Below the pieces are notes generated by a model. The model did no database searches. It saw only the letters and a list, made by a program, of their open reading frames with translations, and was not told the origin of the DNA. A stretch of 64,000 nucleotides of DNA from REEB95 sp963762425. GTDB lineage: Bacteria; Pseudomonadota; Alphaproteobacteria; ATCC43930; CGMCC-115725. Both the position numbers and the translations under genes were made by a program. The stretch lies in NCBI GenBank assembly GCA_963762425.1, contig CAVXKY010000023.1, positions 1 through 64,000 of the forward strand, given 5' to 3'. Positions 27,212 through 38,063 of this stretch are shown here, piece by piece (position 1 is the stretch's first letter; every line of letters begins with the position of its first letter).

Positions 27212-29210
27212 TCAACCCGCCTTCCGCAATGGCTGCGATTTCCTGGCGTCGCGGATCTTAAGCGTGGCGCGCATCGTGCCCTTGCGGCCATCCTCGAACA
27301 CCACCTCGGTCTCGATGCGCGCGGTCTTTTCGTCCGAATAGAGCGCATCGACCAAGGATTTGAAACGCTCGCCGATGATGCGGCGGCGCACTTTGCGCGT
27401 GCGCGTGAGTTCGCCGTCATCGGCGTCCAGTTCCTTGTGCAGGATCAGGAATCGGCCGATTTGCGCGCCAGCAAGATGTGGTTCCGCCGCCAAGTCGCGG
27501 TTCACCTGGGCTACGCAATCCGCTACCAGATCGTATACCGCCTCGTGCGCCGCCAGCTCTTGATAGCTGGCCGTGGCGATGCCACGCTTCTCGGCCCAAT
27601 TGCCGACCGCTTCGGCGTCGATGTTGATAATGGCGGCGACGAAATCGCGTCCGGCGCCGAAGGCCACCGCCTCGCTGATATAGGGGAAAAATTTGAGCTT
27701 GTTCTCGATGAATTTGGGCCCGAACAGCGTCCCGTCCTTGAGTCGGCCGACATCCTTGGCGCGGTCGATGATCCGCAACTGCCCGTCATCGCCGAAAAAG
27801 CCGGCATCACCTGAATGGGTCCAGCCGTCCGGGCGCTTGGTCTCAGCCGTGGCCTCGGGATTGCGGTAATATCCGGCGAACACGCCGGGGCCGCGATAGA
27901 GTACCTCCCCGTTCTCGGCGATCTTGATCTCGACCTCGCGTATCGGCTTGCCGACGGTGTCGGACTTGACCTCGCCATCGGGCTGCATGCACAGAAACAC
28001 CGCCGCCTCTGTCATGCCGTAGAGCTGCTTGATGTTGATGCCGAGCGAGCGGAAGAAGGTGAACAAGTCCGGCCCGATCGCCTCGCCGGCGGTATAGGCC
28101 ACGCGGATGCGGCTCATGCCCAGCACGTTCTTCAACGGCCCATAGATCAGCACCTCGCCGATGGCATAGAGCACCCGATCCTTCAACGAGACCGGCTTGC
28201 CGTCGAGCAGGTTGCCGCCGACGCGGCGCGCGAGCGCCATGAAATAATGGAACAGCTTGCGCTTGATCCAACTCGAATCCTCGATGCGGATCATCACCTG
28301 GGTCAGGATGGTCTCCCAGATACGCGGCGGGGCGAAGAAATACGTCGGGCCCAATTCGCGCAGATCGGTCATCACGGTGGCGCCCGATTCCGGGCAGCTC
28401 ATGCAGAAGCCCGCGACATAGGATTGGGCGAAGGAGAAGATATGGTCGCCGACCCAGGCCATCGGCAGGTAGCACAGCACCTCGTCCTTCTCGGTTAGGC
28501 GATCGAAGGCCACCGAGTTGCGCACGGTGCGAATGACGTTGTCGTAGGTCAGCATAACCCCCTTGGGCACGCCGGTGGTGCCCGAGGTGTAGAGGATAAT
28601 GGCAAGATCCGATCCCTTGCCCTTGGCCACCTCGCGCGCGAAGAACCCCTCGTGCGACGCAACGAAGTCGCGACCTTTCTGTCTGACATTCTCATAGGAC
28701 AGTAGATCGGGCCGGGCGTAATGGCGCAGGCCGCGTGAATCGTCGAACACGATGACTTCGAGAAGCGGCAGCTTGTCCTTGACCGACAAGAGCTTGTCGA
28801 CCTGCTCTTGGTCCTCGACCACGGCGAAGCGCACTTCGGCATGATCGAGCACGAATTGCATCTCGGACTGCCACCGCATCCTGATAGACCGGTACCGGTA
28901 CGCCGCCTAGGCATTGCGCCGCGGTGATCGCCCAATAAAGCCGCGGCCGGTTGTCGCCGATCACGGCCAGCTTGTCACCGCGCTTGAAGCCCAGCGCGGC
29001 CAATCCCGCGGCGAATTCGCCGATCGCGCGCGCCGAATCCGCCCAGCTCCAACTCTGCCAGATGCCGTAATCTTTCTCGCGCAAGGCCGGCCGCGATCCT
29101 CTGCGTGCGGCGTGATCGAGCAGCAGCTTGGGAATGGTGTCGAGCGTCGCCGCCGGGGTCTCGGCCGCCGGTTGATCGCCCGTTATCTCGTGCATTTCCG
29201 CCAGCGCCAT
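27212..29210 (-). pseudogene. Long-chain-type AMP-forming acyl-CoA synthetase, one frameshift
   Basis: Joined across one indel, this is a 665-aa fatty-acid-CoA ligase of the FadD15 type. The N-terminal part (residues about 1-115, MALAEMHE to PVPVYQDAVA) and the larger remainder (from EMQFVLDHAEVRF onward, with AMP-binding P-loop YTSGTTGVPKG and GYYRNPEAT) are in different frames. The break lies between about 28864 and 28875; removing one base restores the frame and normal family length. Both halves are well conserved, so the break is probably a sequence error. The start ATG at 29210 has a GAGGGA site. It is the first gene of the Liv/PaaK-like cluster and likely thioesterifies the imported acid. 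Confidence 0.8.
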
Positions 29211-29421
29211 GCCCGTCCCTCGCTGCGATAGCCCGTCTCGGCGCTTTTCGGTTTTTTGCATTACTGATGCGCCGTTGCCGCTTACCTAAGCCCATGGGCC
29301 CTGCGCGGGTCAAGGACACCCGCAAAGCCTGGGGTCAAGCGCTGGCGCTGGAGCGCCGCCATCCTTGCAGCTATGTAATGGGCAGCTAGACTGCGTCTGA
29401 TAAGGGGAGACGCGCTGAATC

Positions 29422-30593
29422 ATGCCCGCCAATCGCTATCCGATGCTCGATTTCGAGCTGGGATCCGAGATCGACATGCTGCGCGACAGCGTGCGCGGCT
29501 TCGCCGAGGCCGAGATCGCGCCAATTGCCGCCGCGATCGATAAGAGCGACGAATTTCCGCGCCAACTCTGGCCGCGTTTGGGCAAGCTCGGCCTCTTGGG
29601 CATCACGGTCGAGGAGGAGTTCGGCGGCGCCGGCATGGGTTATCTTGCCCATGTAGTGGCGATGGAGGAGGTGAGCAGAGGCTCCGCATCGGTCGGTTTG
29701 TCATACGGCGCCCATTCTAATCTCTGCGTGAATCAGATCCGGCGAAATGGTACCGCCGCGCAAAAGCGCAAATATCTGCCCAAGCTGATCTCGGGCGAGC
29801 ATGTCGGGGCGCTGGCCATGAGCGAGGCGGGGGCGGGCTCGGACGTGGTCGGTATGACGACGCGTGCCGAGAAAAAGGGCGGGCGCTACGTGCTGAACGG
29901 CAGCAAGCTGTGGATCACCAACGGCACTCACGCCGACACCCTGGTGGTCTATGCCAAGACCGACGCTTCGGCCGGGCCCAAGGGCATCTCGGCCTTCCTG
30001 ATCGAGAAGGGCATGAAGGGGTTCAAGGCGGCGCAGAAACTCGACAAGCTCGGCATGCGCGGCTCGCCCACGGCCGAGCTGGTGTTCGAGGATTGCGAGT
30101 TGCCGGAGGAGAACCTGCTGGGCAAACTCAATGAGGGCGTCAAGCTGCTGATGAGCGGGCTCGATTACGAGCGCGTGGTGCTGGCGGGCGGACCCTTGGG
30201 CATCATGCAATCCTGTCTCGACGCGGTGATCCCCTATCTCCATGCGCGTAAACAGTTCGGCAAGCCGATCGGTGAGTTCCAGCTCATGCAGGGTAAGCTC
30301 GCCGACATGTACACCGTGATGAACGCGACCAAGGCCTATGTCTACGCCGTAGCGCGCGCTTGCGACCGCGGCCGCACCGCGCGCAAGGACGCTGCCGGCG
30401 CCATCCTCTACGCTGCCGAAAAGGCGACCTGGATGGCCTTGGAGGCGATTCAGGCGCTGGGCGGCAACGGCTATATCAACGATTTCCCAACCGGGCGATT
30501 GCTGCGCGACGCCAAGCTTTACGAGATCGGCGCCGGCACTTCTGAAATCCGCCGCATGTTGATCGGCCGCGAGTTGTTCGAGGAGACCGCCTG

Positions 30594-30594
<1 letters not shown>
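29422..30594 (+). CDS. ivd: Isovaleryl-CoA dehydrogenase
   Basis: The 390-aa flavoenzyme oxidises isovaleryl-CoA to 3-methylcrotonyl-CoA in leucine degradation. Signatures are EEEFGGAGMGYL, ALAMSEAGAGSDVVGM, KLWITNG and ALGGNGYINDFP. As in authentic isovaleryl-CoA dehydrogenases, the base Glu sits in the middle of the chain (E250 in GLDYERVVLAGG), while the usual C-terminal EGTNE is GAGTSE. It heads a tight four-gene operon. A GGGGAG site lies 11 nt before the ATG. Its stop overlaps the mccB start by one base (TGATG). The 211-bp region before it is divergent from the acyl-CoA synthetase. Confidence 0.95.
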
Positions 30595-32201
<1,607 letters not shown>

Positions 32202-32202
32202 C

Positions 32203-32985
32203 ATGAGCGCCCTTCTGCTTTCGACCGACAAACGCGGCGTCGCATTCGTCACCCTCAACCGGCCGCAGATTCGCAACGCCTTCGACGACGCGCTGATCGG
32301 CGAGTTGACCGGGACATTCAGGACTCTCGGGGCGGACGATAATGTGCGGGCATTGGTGCTTACCGGGGCGGGTACGGCCTTTTCGGCGGGTGGCGACATC
32401 AACTGGATGAAGCGCATGGCCGGCTATGACGAGGCGCAAAATATCGCCGACGCCATGGGCCTGGCCGAGATGCTACGCACACTCAATGAATTGCCCAAAC
32501 CCGTCGTGGCACGGGTCAACGGCGCGGCCTTTGCCGGCGGCGTCGGGCTGGTTGCCTGCTGCGACATCGCGGTAGCGGCCGAAGAAGCCGTGTTCGCCGT
32601 CTCGGAGGTACGGATAGGCCTGGTGCCGGCGACCATCGCGCCCTATCTGGTCGCCGCCATAGGCCCACGCGCGGCGCGGCGTTATTGCCTTACCGGCGAG
32701 AGCTTTTTGGCTGCCGAGGCGATGCGCCTGGGCTTGGTGCATAAGATCGCGCCTTTGGCCGCGCTTGACGAAGAGGTCGAGAAGATCCTTTCCCTGCTGC
32801 TCGATGGCGGGCCGCTTTCCCAGGCCCGCGCCAAGCGCATGATCGCCGAGGTGGCCGGGCGGCCGGTGACGCAAGCGCTCATGGCGCACACATCCCGGAC
32901 AATCGCGGAAGCCCGCGCCTCAGACGAAGGGCGCGAAGGCCTTGCCGCCTTCCTTGAAAAGCGCAAACCCGGCTTCCGGCGCTGA
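32203..32985 (+). CDS. liuC: Methylglutaconyl-CoA hydratase (enoyl-CoA hydratase family)
   Basis: The 260-aa crotonase-fold protein hydrates 3-methylglutaconyl-CoA to HMG-CoA. Oxyanion-hole segments are ALVLTGAGTAFSAGGDINWM and NGAAFAGGVGLVACCD, and the second acidic region is SEVRIGLVPATIAPY. The ATG at 32203 is directly after the mccB stop; a longer in-frame reading from 32158 would overlap mccB and is rejected. It lies between the two MCC subunit genes, which supports the leucine role over a generic enoyl-CoA hydratase. Confidence 0.9.
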   Translation: MSALLLSTDKRGVAFVTLNRPQIRNAFDDALIGELTGTFRTLGADDNVRALVLTGAGTAFSAGGDINWMKRMAGYDEAQNIADAMGLAEMLRTLNELPKPVVARVNGAAFAGGVGLVACCDIAVAAEEAVFAVSEVRIGLVPATIAPYLVAAIGPRAARRYCLTGESFLAAEAMRLGLVHKIAPLAALDEEVEKILSLLLDGGPLSQARAKRMIAEVAGRPVTQALMAHTSRTIAEARASDEGREGLAAFLEKRKPGFRR

Positions 32986-32998
32986 CGGGAAGCGCGCG

Positions 32999-34993
32999 AT
33001 GTTCGAGAAAATCCTCATAGCCAATCGCGGTGAGATCGCCTGCCGGATCATCCGCACCGCGCGGAGTTTGGGCATGGCTACGGTCGCGGTCTATTCCGAC
33101 GCCGATGAGAATTCCCTGCATGTCGCCACGGCCGACGAGGCCGTGAATATCGGCCCTGCGCCCTCGGCCGAAAGCTATCTCAATATCGGCCGCATCATCG
33201 AGGCCGCAAGGCAAAGCGGCGCCCAGGCAATCCATCCCGGCTACGGCTTTCTTTCCGAGAACGCCGCTTTCGCCCGTGCCTGCGCCAAATCCGGCATCGT
33301 CTTCATCGGGCCGCAGCCCGAGGCAATCGAGGCGATGGGCGACAAGGCTGCCGCCAAGGCGATCATGGAGACGGTCGGGGTGCCTGTGGTGCCCGGCTAT
33401 CACGGCGAGAAGCAGGGCAAGGCGCTACGCAAGGCGGCGCGTGCGCTGGGCTTCCCGCTGCTGGTCAAGGCGGCTTCGGGCGGCGGCGGGCGCGGCATGC
33501 GCGTCGTCAAGCATGAGCGGGAATTGAGCGATGCGCTCGACGGCGCCGGACGCGAAGCCCTCGCCGCCTTCGGCGACGGACGGCTGATCCTGGAGCGGTA
33601 CCTGAAGAGGCCGCGGCATATCGAGGTCCAGATCTTCGCGGACAAACACGGCAATATGGTCCATCTCTTCACCCGCGACTGCTCGCTGCAACGCCGCCAC
33701 CAGAAGGTGATCGAAGAAGCGCCCGCGCCCGATCTCTCGCCGAAGCTGCGCGGCGCCATCCACGCCGCTGCGGTCAAGGCGGCGCGCGCGATCGATTATG
33801 CCGGCGCCGGCACGATCGAGTTCATGTTGGAAGGCAAGAATTTCTATTTCATTGAAATGAACACGAGACTTCAGGTCGAGCATCCGGTGACCGAGTTGAT
33901 AACCGGGATCGATCTGGTCGAATGGCAGATCCGCGTGGCCTGGGGCGAGAAGCTGCCCTTGCGTCAGGACCGGATCGCGCTCAAGGGCCATGCCATCGAG
34001 GCGCGGCTTTATGCCGAGGATCCGGCGCGCGGTTTTATTCCATCGCCAGGCACCCTGGCGCGGCTGCGCCTGCCCCGGGCCGCGCCCGAACTGCGGGTCG
34101 AGACGGGGGTTCGCCAGGGTGACCACGTCAGCGAATTCTATGACCCGATGATCGCCAAGTTGGCATCCTGGGGAAAAACCCGCGCCGCGGCGCTGGCGCG
34201 GCTCGGCGTGGCGCTGGCCGAAACGAGGGTGCTGGGGCTCGTCACCAACCGCGATTTCCTGCTGCGTGTGGCGAAAAGCCACGCCTTCGCCGCTGGTCCG
34301 GCCGATACCGGCTTCATCGAACGGCATAGGCGCGCCTTGCTGCCCGAATCCATTCCCGCGCCCGATGCGGCGCTGGCTGCGGCCGTCCTGTCGCGCTTTA
34401 TCGCCGTGCCCGGCGGGGATGGCGATCGCCATTCGCCCTGGCGGCTGCGCGACGGTTGGCGGCTTGAGGGCAAGGGAAGCTTCGAGCTGCGCCTCAAAGA
34501 CAATGGTAAGCCGCGTAGCGTACGCGTCCAGTTCGAGGCGCAGGGCCTGCGTCTGCATTTCGACAAAAGCAGTGCCGAGGGGACGGCCTGGCCTATGCCC
34601 GAGGGCGATCTGGCCTTCACCCTCGGCCGCAAGCATGTCGAGGCATCGGTGCTGTGGCAAAACGAAGCGGTGGTGGTGGAGTTGGCCGAAGGCGTCTGGC
34701 GCCTCGACTTGGCCGATCTGCGCGCTAAGCCGGCGGGTGAGCGCGCCGCGTTAGGGCGGCTCACCGCGCCCATGCCGGGCAGAATCGCTGCGGTGCTGGT
34801 CGAGCGCGGCGACAAGGTGAAACGCGGTCAAATCCTGCTGGTGCTCGAGGCCATGAAGATGGAGCACGCGCTGGCCGCGCCCGCCGATGGGGTGGTGGCG
34901 GAACTGCATTGCGCGGCGGGTGATCCAGTGAGCGATGGGACAGCGCTGTTGTCCGTCATCCCCGCCGGCCAGGACGGCAAGGAGAAGGCGTGA
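32999..34993 (+). CDS. mccA: Methylcrotonyl-CoA carboxylase biotin-containing (alpha) subunit
   Basis: The 664-aa protein has an N-terminal biotin carboxylase (FEKILIANRGEIACRIIRTA, ATP-grasp glycine loop KAASGGGGRGMR, HLFTRDCSLQRRHQKVIEEAPAP region, FYFIEMNTRLQVEHPVTE) and a C-terminal biotinyl domain. The biotinylated Lys is K620 in LEAMKMEH. The length fits MCC alpha. The ATG at 32999 starts the conserved MFEKILIANRG; the 19-residue extension in frame to 32942 overlaps liuC and is rejected. Its TGA overlaps the ATG of a short stub that resembles the start of an HMG-CoA lyase. Confidence 0.95.
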   Translation: MFEKILIANRGEIACRIIRTARSLGMATVAVYSDADENSLHVATADEAVNIGPAPSAESYLNIGRIIEAARQSGAQAIHPGYGFLSENAAFARACAKSGIVFIGPQPEAIEAMGDKAAAKAIMETVGVPVVPGYHGEKQGKALRKAARALGFPLLVKAASGGGGRGMRVVKHERELSDALDGAGREALAAFGDGRLILERYLKRPRHIEVQIFADKHGNMVHLFTRDCSLQRRHQKVIEEAPAPDLSPKLRGAIHAAAVKAARAIDYAGAGTIEFMLEGKNFYFIEMNTRLQVEHPVTELITGIDLVEWQIRVAWGEKLPLRQDRIALKGHAIEARLYAEDPARGFIPSPGTLARLRLPRAAPELRVETGVRQGDHVSEFYDPMIAKLASWGKTRAAALARLGVALAETRVLGLVTNRDFLLRVAKSHAFAAGPADTGFIERHRRALLPESIPAPDAALAAAVLSRFIAVPGGDGDRHSPWRLRDGWRLEGKGSFELRLKDNGKPRSVRVQFEAQGLRLHFDKSSAEGTAWPMPEGDLAFTLGRKHVEASVLWQNEAVVVELAEGVWRLDLADLRAKPAGERAALGRLTAPMPGRIAAVLVERGDKVKRGQILLVLEAMKMEHALAAPADGVVAELHCAAGDPVSDGTALLSVIPAGQDGKEKA

Positions 34994-35052
34994 TGCGATT
35001 GCCCAAGCAAGTGGGCGTCCACGGGGTCGGCGTTTGCCGGAGCTGCCCTTGA
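34993..35052 (+). pseudogene. Possible remnant of the HMG-CoA lyase gene start (19 codons)
   Basis: A TGATG overlap with the mccA stop opens a 19-codon frame, MRLPKQVGVHGVGVCRSCP. Its first residues resemble the typical beginning of HMG-CoA lyase (M-K/R-LPK-x-V-x-I-x-EVGPRDG as I know the family), the gene that normally follows mccA. After about 13 codons the similarity ends. It reads as the stump left by a deletion at the border with the oxygen-responsive island. The match is short and could be chance. Confidence 0.4.
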
Positions 35053-35062
35053 CCTAGATCAT
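35049..35062. promoter_or_regulatory. FNR/FixK-type box, TTGACCTAGATCAT
   Basis: Matches TTGA-N6-TCAA with one mismatch in the last base. Its centre is 57 bp upstream of the ATG at 35113, so activation from -41.5 would give a transcript start near 35097, just before a GGGGAAAG ribosome-binding site. Regulator candidate: the FNR protein encoded at 42527-43282. Confidence 0.65.
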
Positions 35063-35112
35063 GGCGGGATCACGATCCAGGTCCGATGATGTAAAAACAT
35101 ACGGGGAAAGAC

Positions 35113-35391
35113 ATGCTGACTTTGGAGGATTGCCTCGGCCTATGCGACCTCGATCGCGACGAGCTCGAGGCGATCGCCGAGCATGAGCATCTACCGGAGC
35201 TGATCGTGGCCGAGCTCGGCCATTATCTCATCCACACCGCCTCGGGTCAGCGCGCGATCAAGGACATCATTCGCGACGATATCCTGACCGCCCAGGCGCG
35301 TGGTGATTTCCGCCATTCTGCCAAGCTCAAGCTGGTGCTGCGCCATTTCATCGAACGCTGCCGCAGCGAACCGAGCCTGAACTGCTGCTGA
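35113..35391 (+). CDS. Hypothetical 92-aa protein, predicted all-helical
   Basis: I do not recognise a characterised family. The 92-aa chain is rich in charged and aliphatic residues with no signal peptide or membrane segment and is predicted almost entirely helical. Three Cys-rich spots stand out: C7 and C11 near the N terminus and a terminal NCC. It has a good ribosome-binding site (GGGGAAAG) and an FNR-type box upstream. The next gene, a kinase/P-loop fusion, follows on the same strand 58 bp later (28 bp if a GTG start is used), so the two are probably co-expressed under low oxygen. Confidence 0.7.
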   Translation: MLTLEDCLGLCDLDRDELEAIAEHEHLPELIVAELGHYLIHTASGQRAIKDIIRDDILTAQARGDFRHSAKLKLVLRHFIERCRSEPSLNCC

Positions 35392-35449
35392 ATTCTGCCA
35401 TCGTGAAAATGGTGAAACCGTGGCCGGCGAGCGCGAAACATCCCGGATC

Positions 35450-36955
35450 ATGACCTCCCACGCGCAAACCGAAACCATCGCATTCCTAAGCCGCGGCGAG
35501 GCTTATGGCGAGCCCGGTGCGAAGATCGAGCGGATCGAGACCCATATTTCCATCGTGTTCCTGGTGGGGGATCGCGCCTTCAAGCTGAAACGAGCCCGCG
35601 CCTTCTCCTATCTCGACTTCTCAACGCCGGAAAAGCGGCGGAAGAATTGCGAGGCCGAGCTTCGCCTGGGCCGGATGATGGCACCCGGGCTTTACCGTTC
35701 AGTGCGCGCGGTGACCCGGAACCGGGACGGCATTCTGGTGCTTGACGGCAAGGGTGAGGCTATCGACTGGCTGATCGAGATGCGCCGCTTCGACCAGGAC
35801 GCCCTGTTCGACCACTTGGCCGTGCGCGGCGGCCTAACGCCATCCCTGATGCGCGACCTCGCCGACGCGATTGCCGCCTTCCACGAAACGGCAGAGAAGA
35901 CGCCGCAATGGGGCGGGCCTGACGCCGTTCATATCGTATTGCGCGACATCGTCGGGAACCTGAAATCCTTTCCGCAAATCTTTGCGCCGGCTGAGGCCGG
36001 GAATCTCGCGGCGCAGTTTGAAGCCCAGTTCGGCACTAACCGCGCGCTGATCGAACAGCGCAACCGCGCTGGCAAGGTGCGCCGCTGCCACGGCGATTTG
36101 CATCTGCGCAATATCTGCCTCTTCGACGGTAAGCCTACGCTGTTCGACCCGATCGAATTCAACGACGCAATATCCTCGGTCGATGTGCTTTACGATCTGG
36201 CCTTTCTGCTGATGGACCTGATCCATCGGGGACACGGCGAATTCGCCAATCTGGTGTTCAACCGCTATCTCGACATATCCGGCGAAGGCGGCGGCCTGGC
36301 TCTGATGCCGCTCTATCTCGCCATGCGTGCCGCCATCCGCGCCCATGTCTCGGCTTCTGCCGGTGAGGTGGAACGGGCGAAAAGTTATTTCGATCTGTCC
36401 GGGGAACTGCTCCAGCCGAAACCCACGGTTCTGGTCGCTATCGGCGGCGTCAGCGGCACTGGCAAGACCACCCTCGCCCAGGCTCTAGCGCCTGACCTCG
36501 GTTGCGCGCCCGGCGCCCGCATCCTGCGCAGCGACGTCATCCGCAAGCGATTGCACGGAATCACGCCCGAGACCCGGCTGCCCGATTCGGCCTATGGGTC
36601 GGAGACGACTTCGCGGGTCTATGATGCGCTATGCCGTGACGCGGCTGCGGCGCTCGTTCCCGGCCGTGCGGTGATCGCCGACGCCGCTTTTCTGAGCGCC
36701 GAAGAACGAGCGGCCATCGCCGCGACGGCGCGTATGGTGCGCGTGCCGTTTTCGGGATTGTGGCTTGAGGCGCCAGCGGATGTCCTCGAACAAAGGCTGG
36801 TGGATAGACGCGACGACGCGTCCGATGCCGACGTGACGGTATTGCGGCGACAACTCGAGCAGGATTTCGGCGCCGTCGATTGGCACCATCTGGAAGCAAC
36901 CGGCGACGCGGCCGGCGAAGCGCGCGCGGCGCGGGCGTTGATTGCCGAACGCTAA
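35450..36955 (+). CDS. Fused aminoglycoside phosphotransferase-like kinase and P-loop ATPase
   Basis: The 501-aa protein has two halves. The N-terminal half looks like an APH/choline-kinase fold, with catalytic loop CHGDLHLRN (residues about 213-221) and metal-binding LFDPIEF (about 231-237). The C-terminal half is a small P-loop kinase/ATPase with Walker A GGVSGTGKTT (about 332-341) and the RSDVIRKRL segment typical of gluconate-kinase-like or zeta-toxin-like kinases. Neither half's substrate is known; antibiotic resistance should not be inferred. An alternative GTG start lies at 35420. It follows the 92-aa gene downstream of an FNR-type box. Its stop overlaps the stop of the convergent alcohol dehydrogenase by 2 bp. 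Confidence 0.8.
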   Translation: MTSHAQTETIAFLSRGEAYGEPGAKIERIETHISIVFLVGDRAFKLKRARAFSYLDFSTPEKRRKNCEAELRLGRMMAPGLYRSVRAVTRNRDGILVLDGKGEAIDWLIEMRRFDQDALFDHLAVRGGLTPSLMRDLADAIAAFHETAEKTPQWGGPDAVHIVLRDIVGNLKSFPQIFAPAEAGNLAAQFEAQFGTNRALIEQRNRAGKVRRCHGDLHLRNICLFDGKPTLFDPIEFNDAISSVDVLYDLAFLLMDLIHRGHGEFANLVFNRYLDISGEGGGLALMPLYLAMRAAIRAHVSASAGEVERAKSYFDLSGELLQPKPTVLVAIGGVSGTGKTTLAQALAPDLGCAPGARILRSDVIRKRLHGITPETRLPDSAYGSETTSRVYDALCRDAAAALVPGRAVIADAAFLSAEERAAIAATARMVRVPFSGLWLEAPADVLEQRLVDRRDDASDADVTVLRRQLEQDFGAVDWHHLEATGDAAGEARAARALIAER

Positions 36956-37938
36956 GGCACCAGGACGGCGGCGCCCTCGAAGCTACCCGCGCGCAATTGC
37001 TCGAGAGCGGTATTGGCCTCGGCCAGCGGAAAGCGGATGGTGGTGGTGCGCACCGGCACTTGCGCCGCGATGGCGAGGAATTCCTCGCCGTCCTGCCGGG
37101 TCAGATTGGCAACCGAGCGCAGCACGCGCTCTTCCCACAGAATGCGGTAGGGGAAACTCGGGATATCGCTCATATGGATGCCGGCGCAAACCACCGTGCC
37201 GCCCTTCGCCGTCACTTCCAACGCCGCCGGCACCAGCGGCCCCACTGGTGCGAAGATGAGTGCGGCGTCGAGCGGCTCGGGCGGGCTCTGGTCGGAGCCA
37301 CCCGCCCAGGATGCGCCGAGCGAGCGGGCGAAAGCCTGGCCCTTGACATCGCCGGGCCGAGTGAAGGCGAAGACCTGCTGGCCGCGATGCCGCGCCACCT
37401 GGGCGGCGATATGCGCGGCGGCGCCGAAGCCGTAAAGCCCGATTCGCTTGGCGTCGCCGGCCAAACGCAATGCGCGGTAGCCGATCAGACCGGCGCACAT
37501 CAGCGGCGCCGCTTCCACGTCGCCGAAACCCGGCGGGATGGCGAAGCAGAAATTCTCGAACGCCACCGCGTAGTCCGCATAGCCGCCGTCGATCTGATAT
37601 CCCGTGAAGCGCGCGCGGTCGCACAGATTCTCGCGCCCGCCGCGGCAATAGGCGCATTCGCCGCAAGTCCAGCCGAGCCACGGCACGCCGACCCGGTCGC
37701 CTTTTTTGAAACGCCCCGCGCCCGGCCCGAGGGATTCGACCATGCCGATGATCTCGTGACCCGGAATGAGCGGCAGCTTGGGCTGGGCCAGCTCGCCATC
37801 GACCACGTGCAGATCGGTGCGGCAGACGCCGCAGGCACGCACACGCAGCAGTACTTGGCCCGGGCCGGGCACCGGGGGATGCGGCCGGGTGACTGGCCGG
37901 AGCGGCGTTCCCGCCCGGTCGAGCGTCATGGACAGCAT
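36952..37938 (-). CDS. Zinc-dependent alcohol dehydrogenase
   Basis: The 328-aa medium-chain dehydrogenase has the catalytic-zinc ligands in ACGVCRTDLH and PGHE, the structural-zinc Cys cluster CGECAYCRGGRENLC, and a cofactor region GLYGFGAAAHIAAQVA. It belongs to the AdhA/AdhP-like branch and would reoxidise NADH by reducing aldehydes, or the reverse. The ATG at 37938 follows a GGAG site; a reading from 38001 would run through the regulatory box and is rejected. The FNR-type box at 37988-38001 is centred 56 bp upstream, so oxygen-limited expression is likely. Confidence 0.88.
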   Translation of the reverse strand: MLSMTLDRAGTPLRPVTRPHPPVPGPGQVLLRVRACGVCRTDLHVVDGELAQPKLPLIPGHEIIGMVESLGPGAGRFKKGDRVGVPWLGWTCGECAYCRGGRENLCDRARFTGYQIDGGYADYAVAFENFCFAIPPGFGDVEAAPLMCAGLIGYRALRLAGDAKRIGLYGFGAAAHIAAQVARHRGQQVFAFTRPGDVKGQAFARSLGASWAGGSDQSPPEPLDAALIFAPVGPLVPAALEVTAKGGTVVCAGIHMSDIPSFPYRILWEERVLRSVANLTRQDGEEFLAIAAQVPVRTTTIRFPLAEANTALEQLRAGSFEGAAVLVP

Positions 37939-37987
37939 GGAAACTCCATATGCATTGAAACCATCGTCATCGCACGGAACACCGGCC

Positions 37988-38001
37988 TTGATGCAGATCA
38001 T
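37988..38001. promoter_or_regulatory. FNR/FixK-type box, TTGATGCAGATCAT, between divergent genes
   Basis: TTGA-N6-TCAA with one mismatch in the last base. It is centred 56 bp upstream of the alcohol dehydrogenase start (minus) and 70 bp upstream of the small periplasmic protein start (plus), so it could serve both promoters. Confidence 0.65.
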
Positions 38002-38063
38002 GGCCGGTCCACCGCAGCGTGTTTATAAATGACCAAGTCTTTGGTCCGTCAACGGAGCTTGCC

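Noticed and set aside
35450..36955. Aminoglycoside resistance gene.
   Set aside because: The kinase motifs are those of a broad fold; the fusion with a P-loop kinase and FNR-box context point to stress metabolism, not resistance.
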